In this document: one piece after another, positions 42,911-51,411 of the stretch
Layout of the letters: the number at the start of each line of letters is the position of its first letter
Numbering within the stretch: position 1 is the first letter of the stretch
Source of the DNA: JBCCBV01 sp039033855
GTDB lineage: Bacteria; Planctomycetota; Phycisphaerae; Phycisphaerales; Phycisphaeraceae
Direction of reading: 5' to 3'
NCBI GenBank assembly: GCA_039033855.1
Contig: JBCCBV010000013.1
Span: 1 to 64,000 of the forward strand
Length of the DNA stretch: 64,000 nucleotides
The notes under the pieces: model-generated
Told to the model about the DNA's origin: nothing
Database searches by the model: none
Seen by the model: the letters and a program-made list of their open reading frames with translations, nothing else
Translations under genes and position numbers: made by a program

Positions 42911-44617
42911 ATGGCCGACCTGCCCCTGCCCCAGCTCGCCGACGACCCGCCACAGCGCTCCACCGCTGCGGACGAACCGCGCTCGAACCCCGGCGACCGC
43001 CCCAACGGTGCGCACGCTCCGGCTAACGGGGCGGCGGTCTATCTCGAGACCTTTGGCTGTCAGATGAACGTGCTTGACTCGCAGCTGGTGACCAGCCGGT
43101 TGCGGTCGCTGGGCTACCGATTGATCGACGATTGGCGCTCGGCCGACGTGGTGCTTTACAACACCTGCTCGGTGCGTGAGCAGGCGGAAAACAAGGCCAA
43201 GTCGCGCCTCGGTGTCGTGGGCGTCCACAAGCGATCGACGCGGCCCGACCTGGTGCTTGGCGTGATCGGCTGCATGGCCGAGCGCGACGGACGGGCCATG
43301 CTCCGCAAGCATCCGCAGCTCGACCTGCTGTGCGGGCCGGGCGAGCTGGACCGCCTGCCGGAGCTGATCGCCGATGCGCGGCGCGGCAAGGCCGAAAACC
43401 CGGATCACACCACCCCGGCCGTGGCGCTGCGGGGCGACAACAGCCGTCGGTCGGCCACGCTCGACGCGGCGGCGGACGACCTGGAACGGCTGGACCTGTC
43501 GCGCAGCTTCTCGCCGAACGACCCCGAACACGCCGGCCTGGCGGGCGGGCGCTTGGCGTACGTCCGCATCACCCGCGGCTGCAACAAAAAGTGCACCTAC
43601 TGCGTGGTGCCCGGCACGCGCGGCGCCGAGGTCCACCGCCACCCCGACCACGTGGTGGAAGAGTGCAAACGCCTGGCCGACGGCGGCGCGGTCGAAATCA
43701 CGCTGCTCGGCCAAACGGTGAACCACTACCACTACGACCTGACCCACGCCGAGCGCGACGGGTCCGGCTGGCGGCCGCAGGTCGGCGCGACGATCAGCCC
43801 GAACGCCGGCAACGGCGGGCCGAGCCCGCGCTTCGCCCCGGGGGTGGTCAGCTTCGCGCAGCTGCTGGCGCGGGTGCACGACGAGACGCCGGGCCTGCGG
43901 CGGGTTCGGTTTGTCACCTCGTTGCCGCGCGACTTTGGCGACGACATCCTCCGGGCCATCGCCGACCGGCCACGGCTCTGCCGATACCTGCACCTGCCCG
44001 TGCAGTCGGGTTCGGACCGGGTGCTGGCGAAGATGAACCGCGGCTACCGGGCGCGCGATTACTTCGACCTGATCGCACGCGCGCGCAAGATCCTGCCCGA
44101 CGTCGAGCTGGCCACGGACATCATCGTGGGGTTCCCCGGCGAAACCGACGACGACTTTCAAAAGACCTACGACCTGGTCGAACGCTGCCGGTTCAAGAAC
44201 GCGTTCATCTTCAAGTACTCGCCCCGACCCGGGACGCCGGCGTTCGACCGGCTGCCCGACGACGTGCCCGACGCGGTCAAGCGCGAGCGCAACCAGGCAC
44301 TGCTGGCGTTGCAGTCGCGGATCAGCGCCGAGGTCCACGCGGCCTACGTGGGGCGGACGGTCGAGGTGCTGGTGGAAGGCGTGAGCCCGCGCGACGGCGG
44401 GCGCGGATCGAACGACGGGCCGGCCATGACCGCCTCCGAAGCGTCGGGCGGCGCGGGCGGAACGGCTGCGCTTTCACAGACTGTCCAACTGGTCGGGCGC
44501 ACCGGCGGGGACCTGATCACGCACTTCGACGGCACGCGCAGCGACATCGGCACGATGCAACGCGTGCGGATCGACGCCGCGGCGGCGCTATCGCTTGCGG
44601 GACATGTCTTGTCTTGA
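42911..44617 (+). CDS. miaB: tRNA-2-methylthio-N6-dimethylallyladenosine synthase
   Basis: A 568-aa radical-SAM methylthiotransferase. The UPF0004 domain has C50, C86 and C121 as auxiliary-cluster ligands (ETFGCQMN, YNTCSVRE, GVIGCMAE). The radical-SAM motif is RGCNKKCTYCVVPGTRG (C224, C228, C231), and a C-terminal TRAM domain ends the protein. It adds the 2-methylthio group to i6A37 of tRNA. An N-terminal tail of about 40 residues and two low-complexity insertions (about 155-205 and 495-520) make it longer than the usual 440-470 aa. Confidence 0.92.
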   Translation: MADLPLPQLADDPPQRSTAADEPRSNPGDRPNGAHAPANGAAVYLETFGCQMNVLDSQLVTSRLRSLGYRLIDDWRSADVVLYNTCSVREQAENKAKSRLGVVGVHKRSTRPDLVLGVIGCMAERDGRAMLRKHPQLDLLCGPGELDRLPELIADARRGKAENPDHTTPAVALRGDNSRRSATLDAAADDLERLDLSRSFSPNDPEHAGLAGGRLAYVRITRGCNKKCTYCVVPGTRGAEVHRHPDHVVEECKRLADGGAVEITLLGQTVNHYHYDLTHAERDGSGWRPQVGATISPNAGNGGPSPRFAPGVVSFAQLLARVHDETPGLRRVRFVTSLPRDFGDDILRAIADRPRLCRYLHLPVQSGSDRVLAKMNRGYRARDYFDLIARARKILPDVELATDIIVGFPGETDDDFQKTYDLVERCRFKNAFIFKYSPRPGTPAFDRLPDDVPDAVKRERNQALLALQSRISAEVHAAYVGRTVEVLVEGVSPRDGGRGSNDGPAMTASEASGGAGGTAALSQTVQLVGRTGGDLITHFDGTRSDIGTMQRVRIDAAAALSLAGHVLS

Positions 44618-44660
44618 CGCGCAGGCCGGGCTTCATAGAGCCTCGCTCACACGCAATGGA

Positions 44661-45950
44661 TTAGTCGTGCCGCAGCGCGGCGATCGGGTCTTGATTGGCG
44701 GCTTTGATCGCCGGATACAAGCCGAAGATCACCCCCGCCAGCAGGGCCGTCACGAACGCCGCGAGGGTGTAAGGCTCGCTGAACGCCGGGGCTTCGAGCG
44801 TGTCGAACCGCTGGGCGAGCTGGGTCATCACCACCAGGCCGAGCGCGCCCACGCCCACGCCTACCGCGCCGCCCAGCCCGGCGAGCACCACGGTTTCCAC
44901 CAGAAACTGCGCGATGATGTGCCCACGCGTCGCGCCGAGCGCCCGGCGGATGCCGATCTCGCGCGTGCGCTCGGTGACCGTGGCCAGCATGATGTTCATG
45001 ATGCCGATCCCGCCGACCAGCAACGACAACCCGGCGATGACCACGATCAGCCCGATGAAGATCTGCTGAGCACGTTCCTCTTGCCGGAGCAGCTCTAACG
45101 GCACGATGAAGGTCACGTCCAGCGGCTCGGACCGCTCGGCGACGATCAGCCGGCGCACCCGCGCCGCGGTGGCGAGCACGTCGGCGTCTTCGGGCGTTTG
45201 AACGATGAGCTCGCTGACCTCGACGCGCTCGGGTCGGCCGCGCTCGCCCAAGCGGATGTCGCTGAACGACGAGTTGGCGGTGGCCAGCGGGATGTGGACG
45301 TCGAAGTTCAGGTCACGGCCGACTAAGGCCGACCCCGCGCCGCCGGCCAGGCCGATTTCCTGGAGCACGCCGACCACGCGGAACGTGTTGCCGTCGATCC
45401 GGATGCTCGCGCCCAGCGGATCGGCCAAGGGGAACAACCGACGGGCGATCTCCGAGCCCACCACGGCGTTCAGGGAGATCCGGCGGTCGTCCTCATCGGT
45501 CAGGTAACGGCCCCTGGCGAGTTGCAGCTTGGCGGCCTTGAGCAGGTCGGGCGTCGTGCCGAACACCTGCGCCGCCGGCGCTGTGCGGTCAGAGCGCGAA
45601 ACGCGGTCGCCCACGCGTCGCAGCGGAACCACCGCCGCTAACTGCCCCACGGTGCCGCTGGAGAGGCGCTCGACATCAGTCGCGGTCAACCCGTAGGCGA
45701 CGACGCTGTTGTCGTCTTCCTGCACGCTGCCGCTGGCTTCGGGCGAGGTGCTGCGGAGAATGATGTTGTTGGCGCCGAGGGCCTGGATCTCGCGGGCCAC
45801 GGCCTGTCTTGCGCCTTCGCCATACGCCGCGATCCCGGTCACCGCCGCCACGCCAATGATGATGCCCAGCGCCGTCAGCAACGATCGCAGCTTGTGCAGC
45901 ATCAGGCTGCGCAGGCCCAGGCGGATGGTCTCTTGCACGAAGCGGATCAC
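44661..45950 (-). CDS. MacB/FtsX-type ABC transporter permease
   Basis: A 429-aa protein. TM1 with the family start RSLMLHKLRSLLTALGIIIGVAAV (14-37) leads to a large periplasmic MacB-core domain (about 45-285). The FtsX domain (about 290-425) follows with LLVGGIGIMNIMLATVTERTREIGIRRALGA. Such permeases extrude lipoproteins, peptides or macrolides, or transmit force to the periplasm. No ATPase gene is adjacent. The GTG start overlaps the TGA of the small gene upstream, so the two are coupled. Confidence 0.9.
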   Translation of the reverse strand: MIRFVQETIRLGLRSLMLHKLRSLLTALGIIIGVAAVTGIAAYGEGARQAVAREIQALGANNIILRSTSPEASGSVQEDDNSVVAYGLTATDVERLSSGTVGQLAAVVPLRRVGDRVSRSDRTAPAAQVFGTTPDLLKAAKLQLARGRYLTDEDDRRISLNAVVGSEIARRLFPLADPLGASIRIDGNTFRVVGVLQEIGLAGGAGSALVGRDLNFDVHIPLATANSSFSDIRLGERGRPERVEVSELIVQTPEDADVLATAARVRRLIVAERSEPLDVTFIVPLELLRQEERAQQIFIGLIVVIAGLSLLVGGIGIMNIMLATVTERTREIGIRRALGATRGHIIAQFLVETVVLAGLGGAVGVGVGALGLVVMTQLAQRFDTLEAPAFSEPYTLAAFVTALLAGVIFGLYPAIKAANQDPIAALRHD

Positions 45951-46207
45951 GCGTGGCCTTCTTCCGCATCGGCGTTGCCGTGGTTGCCTTGTTCGCCGCA
46001 GGTCGGGCCGTGCGTGCGTACATCGGCCACGTCTTCGGCGGGGATCAGAAAGCCGTCGACCACGTAGCCCTCGAGCTCGCCTCGGGCATCGTAAACCGAC
46101 TCTTCCACGGCGAAGAAGCAGCGGTCGGTCGATCGGCGGACGGCCAAGCCGGGGGGCGGGTCGGCGTCGGATTCCGTGGTTCGTGGTGGAAGATTGGCTG
46201 GCGTCAT
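45947..46207 (-). CDS. Small hypothetical protein coupled to the permease
   Basis: An 86-aa acidic protein read from the ATG at 46207. A disordered Pro-rich N-terminus is followed by DRCFFAVEESVYDARGELEGYVVDGFLIP, a short beta-rich segment, and a His/Gly-rich tail. The stop TGA overlaps the GTG start of the permease (45947-45950), suggesting shared expression. No family recognised. Being short, the call depends on the overlap and the codon pattern. Confidence 0.58.
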   Translation of the reverse strand: MTPANLPPRTTESDADPPPGLAVRRSTDRCFFAVEESVYDARGELEGYVVDGFLIPAEDVADVRTHGPTCGEQGNHGNADAEEGHA

Positions 46208-46282
46208 CGCCCGGGGCTCGCTTTCGGGGTCTAATCTAGCCCGCGTCGCGGCGGATCGGCCGTGCGGAACAAGAGAGACGCC

Positions 46283-46582
46283 ATGGCGCCGGACGCTTCC
46301 CACGAAATCGAGATCGGCCAAGAGGACGAAGGCCCGTCCAACTGGGCGTATCAGGTACGCGTGTTCGCTCAGGGTCGCACGCACGATTACCGGGTCACGC
46401 TGTCGTTCCAGGACTACGACTTGTGGTCGCGCGGACGCGTGGCGCCGGAGCGGGTGGCGAAAGCGGCGTTCGCCTTTTTGCTCGAGCGCGAGCCGGCCGA
46501 CGCCATCTTGCCCAAGTTCGACTGCTCGGTCATCCGCCGGTACTTCCCCGAGGTCGACCGCGAGCTGCCGGCGTTGATTTAG
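46283..46582 (+). CDS. Small hypothetical protein
   Basis: A 99-aa protein from the ATG at 46283. It reads HEIEIGQEDEGPSNWAYQVRVF...HDYRVTLSFQDYDLWSRGR, a beta-rich core with conserved-looking aromatic residues, followed by a helix and a C-terminal FPEVDRELPALI. It does not match a family I know. It is divergent from the small permease-linked gene and sits 46 nt before the SpoU methyltransferase gene. Confidence 0.65.
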   Translation: MAPDASHEIEIGQEDEGPSNWAYQVRVFAQGRTHDYRVTLSFQDYDLWSRGRVAPERVAKAAFAFLLEREPADAILPKFDCSVIRRYFPEVDRELPALI

Positions 46583-46628
46583 CCCGCGCCACGCCTCTCA
46601 AAGCGGCCTTGCCGCGCCGGAGCCCGGC

Positions 46629-47486
46629 TTGCCCCTCGAACCCGTCACCAGCCACGACAACCCGACGCTCAAACGCCTGAGGAAGCTGCGCAAGTCGCGC
46701 GAACGCCGGAAGCAAGGCGTGCTGATCGCCGAAGGGCGTCGCGAGGTCCAGCGCGCCCAAGCCGCGGGGCTGAGGTGCGAGCTGCTGGTGACCTGCCCTC
46801 CGCTGCTCGGGCCGCATGGCTTGGCCGAGCCCGACGCCGAAAGCCCGGGCGCGGTGCGCTGGATCGAGGTCCCGGCCGGGCTATTTGAAACCGTCGCCTA
46901 CCACGACAAGCCCGAAGGCGTGCTGGGGGTCTTCGCCGAGCCGTCGGTCGGGCTGGCGGAACTCACGGCGGGTCGTCTTGAGCACGGGCCGCCTTTGGTG
47001 CTCATCGCAGTCGGGGCGGAAAAACCCGGGAACCTGGGGGCGATGGTCCGCTCGGCCGAGGCGGCCGGAGCCGCCGCGGTGCTCAGCGTCGACGGCGTGG
47101 TCGATCCGTACAACCCCAACGCCATCCGCAACAGCACCGGCGCGGTGTTCACCACGCCCGTCGTGGCTTGCGACACCCCGGCCGCCTTGGGCTGGGCCCG
47201 CGCGCAGGGGCTCACGCTCGTGGCAAGCCTGGCGTCCGACGACGCTCGCAGCAACGCCCAAGCCTGCTGGTCGGCCGACCTGTCCGGGCCGTTGGCGATC
47301 GTGGTCGGGCCCGAAGCCAAAGGCCTGCCCGACGACTGGGCGCAGGCGTCGGACCTGGCCGTCACCATCCCCACCCTGGGGCGGACGGTGGACTCGCTCA
47401 ACGCGTCGGTCGCCGCGGCGGTGCTGCTGTTCGAGGCGCGTCGTCAGCGTGAAGCGGCCCCGACCCGCGCGCCTGTGCCGGGCTAA
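46629..47486 (+). CDS. TrmH/SpoU-family RNA 2'-O-methyltransferase
   Basis: A 285-aa protein starting at TTG. The N-terminal substrate-binding domain (about 5-100) contains NPTLKRLRKLRKSRERRKQG and VLIAEGRREV. The SPOUT methyltransferase domain (about 115-280) has the three motifs NLGAMVRSAEAAGAAAV, AIVVGPEAKGLPDDW and TIPTLGRTVDSLNASVAAAV. It methylates the ribose 2'-O of rRNA or tRNA; the target nucleotide cannot be read from sequence. Confidence 0.92.
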   Translation: MPLEPVTSHDNPTLKRLRKLRKSRERRKQGVLIAEGRREVQRAQAAGLRCELLVTCPPLLGPHGLAEPDAESPGAVRWIEVPAGLFETVAYHDKPEGVLGVFAEPSVGLAELTAGRLEHGPPLVLIAVGAEKPGNLGAMVRSAEAAGAAAVLSVDGVVDPYNPNAIRNSTGAVFTTPVVACDTPAALGWARAQGLTLVASLASDDARSNAQACWSADLSGPLAIVVGPEAKGLPDDWAQASDLAVTIPTLGRTVDSLNASVAAAVLLFEARRQREAAPTRAPVPG

Positions 47487-47568
47487 ACTCGCACCGGAAT
47501 TTGCACGCCCCCCCGCACCCCGGGCCGTCCGACGGTGCGTTTCGTTTTGACACCCTGCTGCGATCGCC

Positions 47569-48054
47569 ATGCCGATGACCCCGCCCCCCGCCGACGCTTC
47601 CGCCCGCACGCACGCCGCGCTGTTCGACCAGGTCGCAGACCACGCCCGCTCGGCCGGCGTGTTTGGCGCAGTGCGTACCGAGGCCGCCGCCGTGGCCTGC
47701 CGGGCCCTGAACCCCGAGGCCGACGCCGAGTACCGGCTGGAGGTCGCCGAAGACGGCGGGTTTTGGGTCGGCTTTTTCACCCACGACCGCTGGCTGAGCC
47801 AGTCCGTCGAGGCCGACCTGGTCCACACCGGCGACAAGCTCCACGACCTGATCGAGGAAGAGATGATCGACCTGGGCCTCGGGCGAAAGCTCGCGCCCGG
47901 CGACGTGGTCCACTTCCGCGACGACGACAAGCGGTTCGTTTTTCGCACCCGTTTCGACGCCGCGACCCCGGCCGGAGACCTGGCCAAAGCCCTTGCGGCG
48001 TACGAGGCCTGCTTTGTCGAACTCGGCGATGTGGGAGAGTCGGAGGAAGACTAA
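47569..48054 (+). CDS. Conserved-looking hypothetical protein
   Basis: A 161-aa acidic soluble protein. EYRLEVAEDGGFWVGFFTHDRWLSQSVEADLVHTGDKLHDL is a clear alpha/beta core; DVVHFRDDDKRFVFRTRF gives two later strands, and a helix ends it (LAKALAAYEACFVEL). No domain recognised. The codon pattern matches its neighbours. Gene sits 83 nt after the methyltransferase and 305 nt before the glycosyltransferase. Confidence 0.7.
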   Translation: MPMTPPPADASARTHAALFDQVADHARSAGVFGAVRTEAAAVACRALNPEADAEYRLEVAEDGGFWVGFFTHDRWLSQSVEADLVHTGDKLHDLIEEEMIDLGLGRKLAPGDVVHFRDDDKRFVFRTRFDAATPAGDLAKALAAYEACFVELGDVGESEED

Positions 48055-48163
48055 CCGCCGGCCGTGCGGGCGCATAACCCTGTTTTACAACGGGATTTCG
48101 AGACCGTGTCGAAGCGACGCGGGCGAGACTCAAACGCATCTCAACCTACCCAGCCCACCCGGA

Positions 48164-48191
48164 TTGCAATCTAGCCCGGGGCGACTATTCT
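48164..48191 (+). promoter_or_regulatory. Candidate promoter for the glycosyltransferase gene
   Basis: TTGCAA (48164-48169), a 16-nt spacer and TATTCT (48186-48191) give 4/6 matches in each box. The remaining parts of the 305-nt gap 48055-48359 show no gene. Confidence 0.38.
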
Positions 48192-48359
48192 CTGCGTGGA
48201 AGCCGGGCGGCCACGCCAACGCCGGTCCTTCCGCCAGACCCTGCCCCCCGGGGTCTTCCAGAAGGTTGTCGCTCGGCGTGGCGGAGCGAGCCCGGGCTTT
48301 CAAGGGTCGCAAACCACCGCAGGCCACGGTGGGACGGTCCAAGTGCAGGCAGGTGACTC

Positions 48360-49892
48360 ATGCGTATTTTGATGCTGGGCTGGGAGTTCCCCCCCTTCGT
48401 CTCCGGCGGCCTCGGCACGGCCTGCTATGGGCTGACCAAAGCCTTGGCTGCGCGCGGCGCCGAAATCACCTTCGTCCTACCCAAAGTGACCGGTCAGGAT
48501 TACCACGAGCACGTCCGCCTGCTGGCCCCGCAGGCCCCGGAAGCCGCGAAGGGCGAGCGCAGCCCCGACGCCGTGGCTTCGACCTACCGGGTCGACACCA
48601 CCTCGCCGGCTCCGGTGCAGCAGCCGCCTCCGCCGCAGGTCCAGCCGGATGCGCACCCCGCGCCGCACGATCCGGGGCTGGAGAACGTGACGTTCCGAGC
48701 GGTGCCTTCGCGCATCGCCTCGCCCTACCGCCCGGCCCTGCCTGAACCCGACCGGACCGGCCGGATCGCTCGCGGGGTCCCGTCGAGGCCGCCCGTGCCG
48801 TCGGGCACACCGACACCCGCCCCGGCGCAGGAGCAGATCTCGTTTTTCGCCAATGCGGAAGGCGGTGACGACTACGGCGGCGACCTGCTGTCGGAAACCC
48901 GCCGATACGCCGACCTGGTGCTGGATTTGGCCGAAGGCGTGGAGTTCGACGCCGTTCACGCCCACGACTGGCTGACCTTCCCCGCGGCCCAGGCCGTCGC
49001 GGCTCGGCACGGCAAGCCCATGGTGGCCCACGTGCACTCGACCGAGTACGACCGCAGCGGCGACCAGCCGCACCACGCCCTGGTGGAAATCGAGCGCGCG
49101 GGCGTGGCCGCCGCCGACCGGGTGATTGCGGTTTCGCACCTGACCCGCCGGATGCTCGAAACCCGCTACGGGTGCGACCCGGCCAAGATCCGCGTGGTCT
49201 ACAACGGGCTGGAAAACGGGACGATCGAGTCGCGCATCAACGCGCCGAACCCCAAGCCCATCCGCAAGACCGACAAGATCGTGCTGTTCCTCGGCCGGAT
49301 CACCATGCAGAAGGGGCCGGAGTATTTCGTGGCCGCCGCCAAGCGGGTGCTCGAATGCGTGTCGGACGTGAAGTTCGTCATGGCCGGGTCGGGCGATCAG
49401 GTCCGACGGGTGATTGAACTGGCCGCGGAATACGGCATCGGCGACCGCGTACTGTTTACCGGCTTCCTCCGGGGCGAAGACGTGGCCCGCGTCTTCCAGA
49501 TGGCCGACGTGTACGTGATGCCCTCGGTTTCCGAGCCCTTCGGCATCGCCCCGCTCGAGGCCATCAGCCACGACGTGCCGGTGATTATCTCCAAGACCTC
49601 CGGCGTGTCCGAGGTGCTCGAGCACGTGCTCAAGGTCGATTTCTGGGACATCGATGAGATGGCCAACAAGATCGCCGCGGTGCTCAAATACCCGCCGCTG
49701 GGCGTCACCATGCGGAGCCACGCCGACCTCGAAGCCAGCCGTCTGACCTGGGACTCGGCCGCCGAGCGGTGCGACGCGGTGTACGACGAGCTCACCGGTG
49801 CCGCGCCCGAAACGCCCGCCAAGGTCGACCCAACCGCCACGGCGGGATCGCAGGACGCCGGTGGCCCGGCCGTCGCCCCGAGCGTCAATTAA
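48360..49892 (+). CDS. Glycogen/starch-synthase-like glycosyltransferase (GT4/GT5 type)
   Basis: A 510-aa GT-B enzyme. The N-terminal Rossmann domain starts MRILMLGWEFPPFVSGGLGTACYGLTKAL, whose G-G-L-G loop is that of glycogen-synthase-like enzymes. A Pro-rich insertion (about 60-155) interrupts the domain. VHAHDWLTFPAAQAVA and AHVHSTEYDRSG follow. The C-terminal domain has IVLFLGRITMQKGPEYFVAAA and SVSEPFGIAPLEAISHDVPVI, giving the E-x7-E nucleotide-sugar motif. It likely builds a glucan or related polysaccharide in the cytoplasm. The tail from about 480 is low complexity. Confidence 0.88.
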   Translation: MRILMLGWEFPPFVSGGLGTACYGLTKALAARGAEITFVLPKVTGQDYHEHVRLLAPQAPEAAKGERSPDAVASTYRVDTTSPAPVQQPPPPQVQPDAHPAPHDPGLENVTFRAVPSRIASPYRPALPEPDRTGRIARGVPSRPPVPSGTPTPAPAQEQISFFANAEGGDDYGGDLLSETRRYADLVLDLAEGVEFDAVHAHDWLTFPAAQAVAARHGKPMVAHVHSTEYDRSGDQPHHALVEIERAGVAAADRVIAVSHLTRRMLETRYGCDPAKIRVVYNGLENGTIESRINAPNPKPIRKTDKIVLFLGRITMQKGPEYFVAAAKRVLECVSDVKFVMAGSGDQVRRVIELAAEYGIGDRVLFTGFLRGEDVARVFQMADVYVMPSVSEPFGIAPLEAISHDVPVIISKTSGVSEVLEHVLKVDFWDIDEMANKIAAVLKYPPLGVTMRSHADLEASRLTWDSAAERCDAVYDELTGAAPETPAKVDPTATAGSQDAGGPAVAPSVN

Positions 49893-49895
49893 GCC

Positions 49896-49925
49896 GCCGA
49901 CCAGAACCACGCCGACCAGAACCAC
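49896..49925. repeat. Two tandem 15-bp units
   Basis: GCCGACCAGAACCAC is repeated exactly twice in the 3' flank of the glycosyltransferase gene, with GCCG of a third unit. It may be a chance slippage product. Confidence 0.6.
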
Positions 49926-50011
49926 GCCGGGCTGATCCGACCGGCCGCGTTGCGGCGCTGTTGCGGCGGCTCTGTTGAGGCTATAGATCGTCCGCGGCCG
50001 ATAACACCCCG

Positions 50012-50725
50012 GTGAGCCAACGCAAAGCGTCTACGCCCGGCGATTCAGCGATTTCATACTACGGCTTCGGGCCGCAGCGACCGCCCCACGTGTTCCGCTG
50101 GGGCCGCCCTGCCGCTTCGACCCAGCCCAAGGTCCCGCGACGGGCCTGGCCGGTCCGGGCCGTGCGCGGTGGGGCACGGCTGGTCCGAGCGGTCTGTCGG
50201 ATCGACTACCGCCGATACGCCGCGCCCGTGCTCGGCCTGCTGGCGCTGCTGCTCCTGGTGGTCTTGGCCTCGGTACTCGACCTGGTCGACGACGTCCGCC
50301 CGGGCGCCCGGGCCAACAACGCGGGCATGGCCTTCCACATCGGGCCGGCTTCGCAATACCGCGAAACCGGGGTCTATCACGATTTCGTGGGCAGCCAGGG
50401 CGTTTACTTGGTCTCCGACCACGGGATGCTGGTGGCGCTCGACGCCAAGTCGCCCGAGGCGCCCGACCGCACGCTTCTGTTCGACCGCAGCACTCAGCAG
50501 TTCCGTTGCCCACGGACCAACGCCCGCTACACCCGCGACGGACTGCCGCTGAGCGGCTCGCACGCCACCCGGGCCATGGAGCGTTGCTACCTCCGCGGGC
50601 TCGGGCCCGACGACGACCCCGACACCCACCTGATCGTCGATCCGAACCCCGACCGCCGGTACCGGTTCGAGGACAACCGGTGGTCGAACCCCTTCTCGGC
50701 ACGGCTGTTCGCCGACCAGCTCTAG
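50012..50725 (+). CDS. Membrane-anchored Rieske-like protein lacking cluster ligands
   Basis: A 237-aa protein with GTG start. A basic cytoplasmic N-terminus (1-70) leads to one TM helix (about 71-92). The outer domain reads DFVGSQGVYLVSDHGMLVALDAK (124-146), then S147-P-E, and FRCPRTNARYTRDGLPLSG (164-182), followed by a helix-poor tail. This matches the Rieske sequence frame (G-x-G-V-Y-x-x-x-x-x-x-x-x-A-L-x-A-x-C-x-H ... F-x-C-P-C-H-G-x-x-Y-x-x-D-G). But C-T-H is replaced by S-P-E and C-P-C-H by C-P-R-T, so no [2Fe-2S] can bind. The fold assignment is inference from this pattern. Confidence 0.65.
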   Translation: MSQRKASTPGDSAISYYGFGPQRPPHVFRWGRPAASTQPKVPRRAWPVRAVRGGARLVRAVCRIDYRRYAAPVLGLLALLLLVVLASVLDLVDDVRPGARANNAGMAFHIGPASQYRETGVYHDFVGSQGVYLVSDHGMLVALDAKSPEAPDRTLLFDRSTQQFRCPRTNARYTRDGLPLSGSHATRAMERCYLRGLGPDDDPDTHLIVDPNPDRRYRFEDNRWSNPFSARLFADQL

Positions 50726-51411
50726 GCTCGCCCAAAGCGACCGGCGCTTCCCGAACAAACCGGCCGGAGCCGAAACCGGCCTGCTCGCGAGCCGTGTTCG
50801 GTTCAACTCGCCAAAACACCCAACCATTTGACGAACCCGGACTTGACGTTCGGCGTTGGTTCGTGCATGATCGGACCCAAACAAGACCCTGAAAAAACGT
50901 CATCCATGGCCAGCCTTCTACCCGATCCATTGCGTGTACCGCGAAACACCGACCCCGTATGTTGCGGGGCGTCGCGCGGAGACCTCAAGATCGGGCGCCT
51001 TAACGATGACCACCCCCCCGCTGCTGATGACCGGACCCGGAGGCGATTTTTCGACCCGCTGGCAGGCCGTAGGAGGCCGGATGCGACGCGTCGCGGCGGG
51101 CATGGCCGCTTCGGGCGAAGAAGGTTCGGGCGGAGCCGGCGGGCATGCCTCGCACCCGAACATGCCCCAGGCCGAACGGGAGCTCGCAAGCACCGGAGCC
51201 CCGCGCCAAGCCGACCGGTTCGAGCACGTCGAGACGTCGCCCACGGCCGCACCGGGCTATGCCCAGGCTTTGTCGGCAGGGGCCAAAGCCCGTTTCCTGC
51301 CCCGCCGGTTCAAGCTGACGATCACGCCGCCGGTTTCGCTTTCTCTTGCCCCCCGCTCTGCCGATGGATCGGCCGAGCCGAACCCAAGCCCCCTCCCGGG
51401 AACGCCCCGCC
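50726..51411 (+). other. Long leader/intergenic region upstream of lexA
   Basis: These 686 bases between the Rieske-like gene and lexA carry open frames in several phases, but none has a known domain and the longest run into lexA in the wrong frame. A promoter-like pair is at 50843-50871 and an inverted repeat CGAAC-N11-GTTCG at 50832-50852. The rest looks like a long 5' leader or a degraded gene; I see no other feature. Confidence 0.5.
50843..50871 (+). promoter_or_regulatory. Promoter with overlapping inverted repeat, possibly SOS-controlled
   Basis: TTGACG (50843-50848), 17-nt spacer, CATGAT (50866-50871). The -35 overlaps the right arm of CGAAC-N11-GTTCG (50832-50836 and 50848-50852), and a further GTTCGT lies at 50859-50864. 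Since lexA is the next clear gene, one of these GAAC/GTTC elements may be its own operator (inference; the LexA site of this group is not known to me). Confidence 0.42.

Noticed and set aside
49896..49925. A CRISPR-like or regulatory tandem array
   Set aside because: Only two 15-bp copies with no spacers; too short to be a CRISPR and probably replication slippage.
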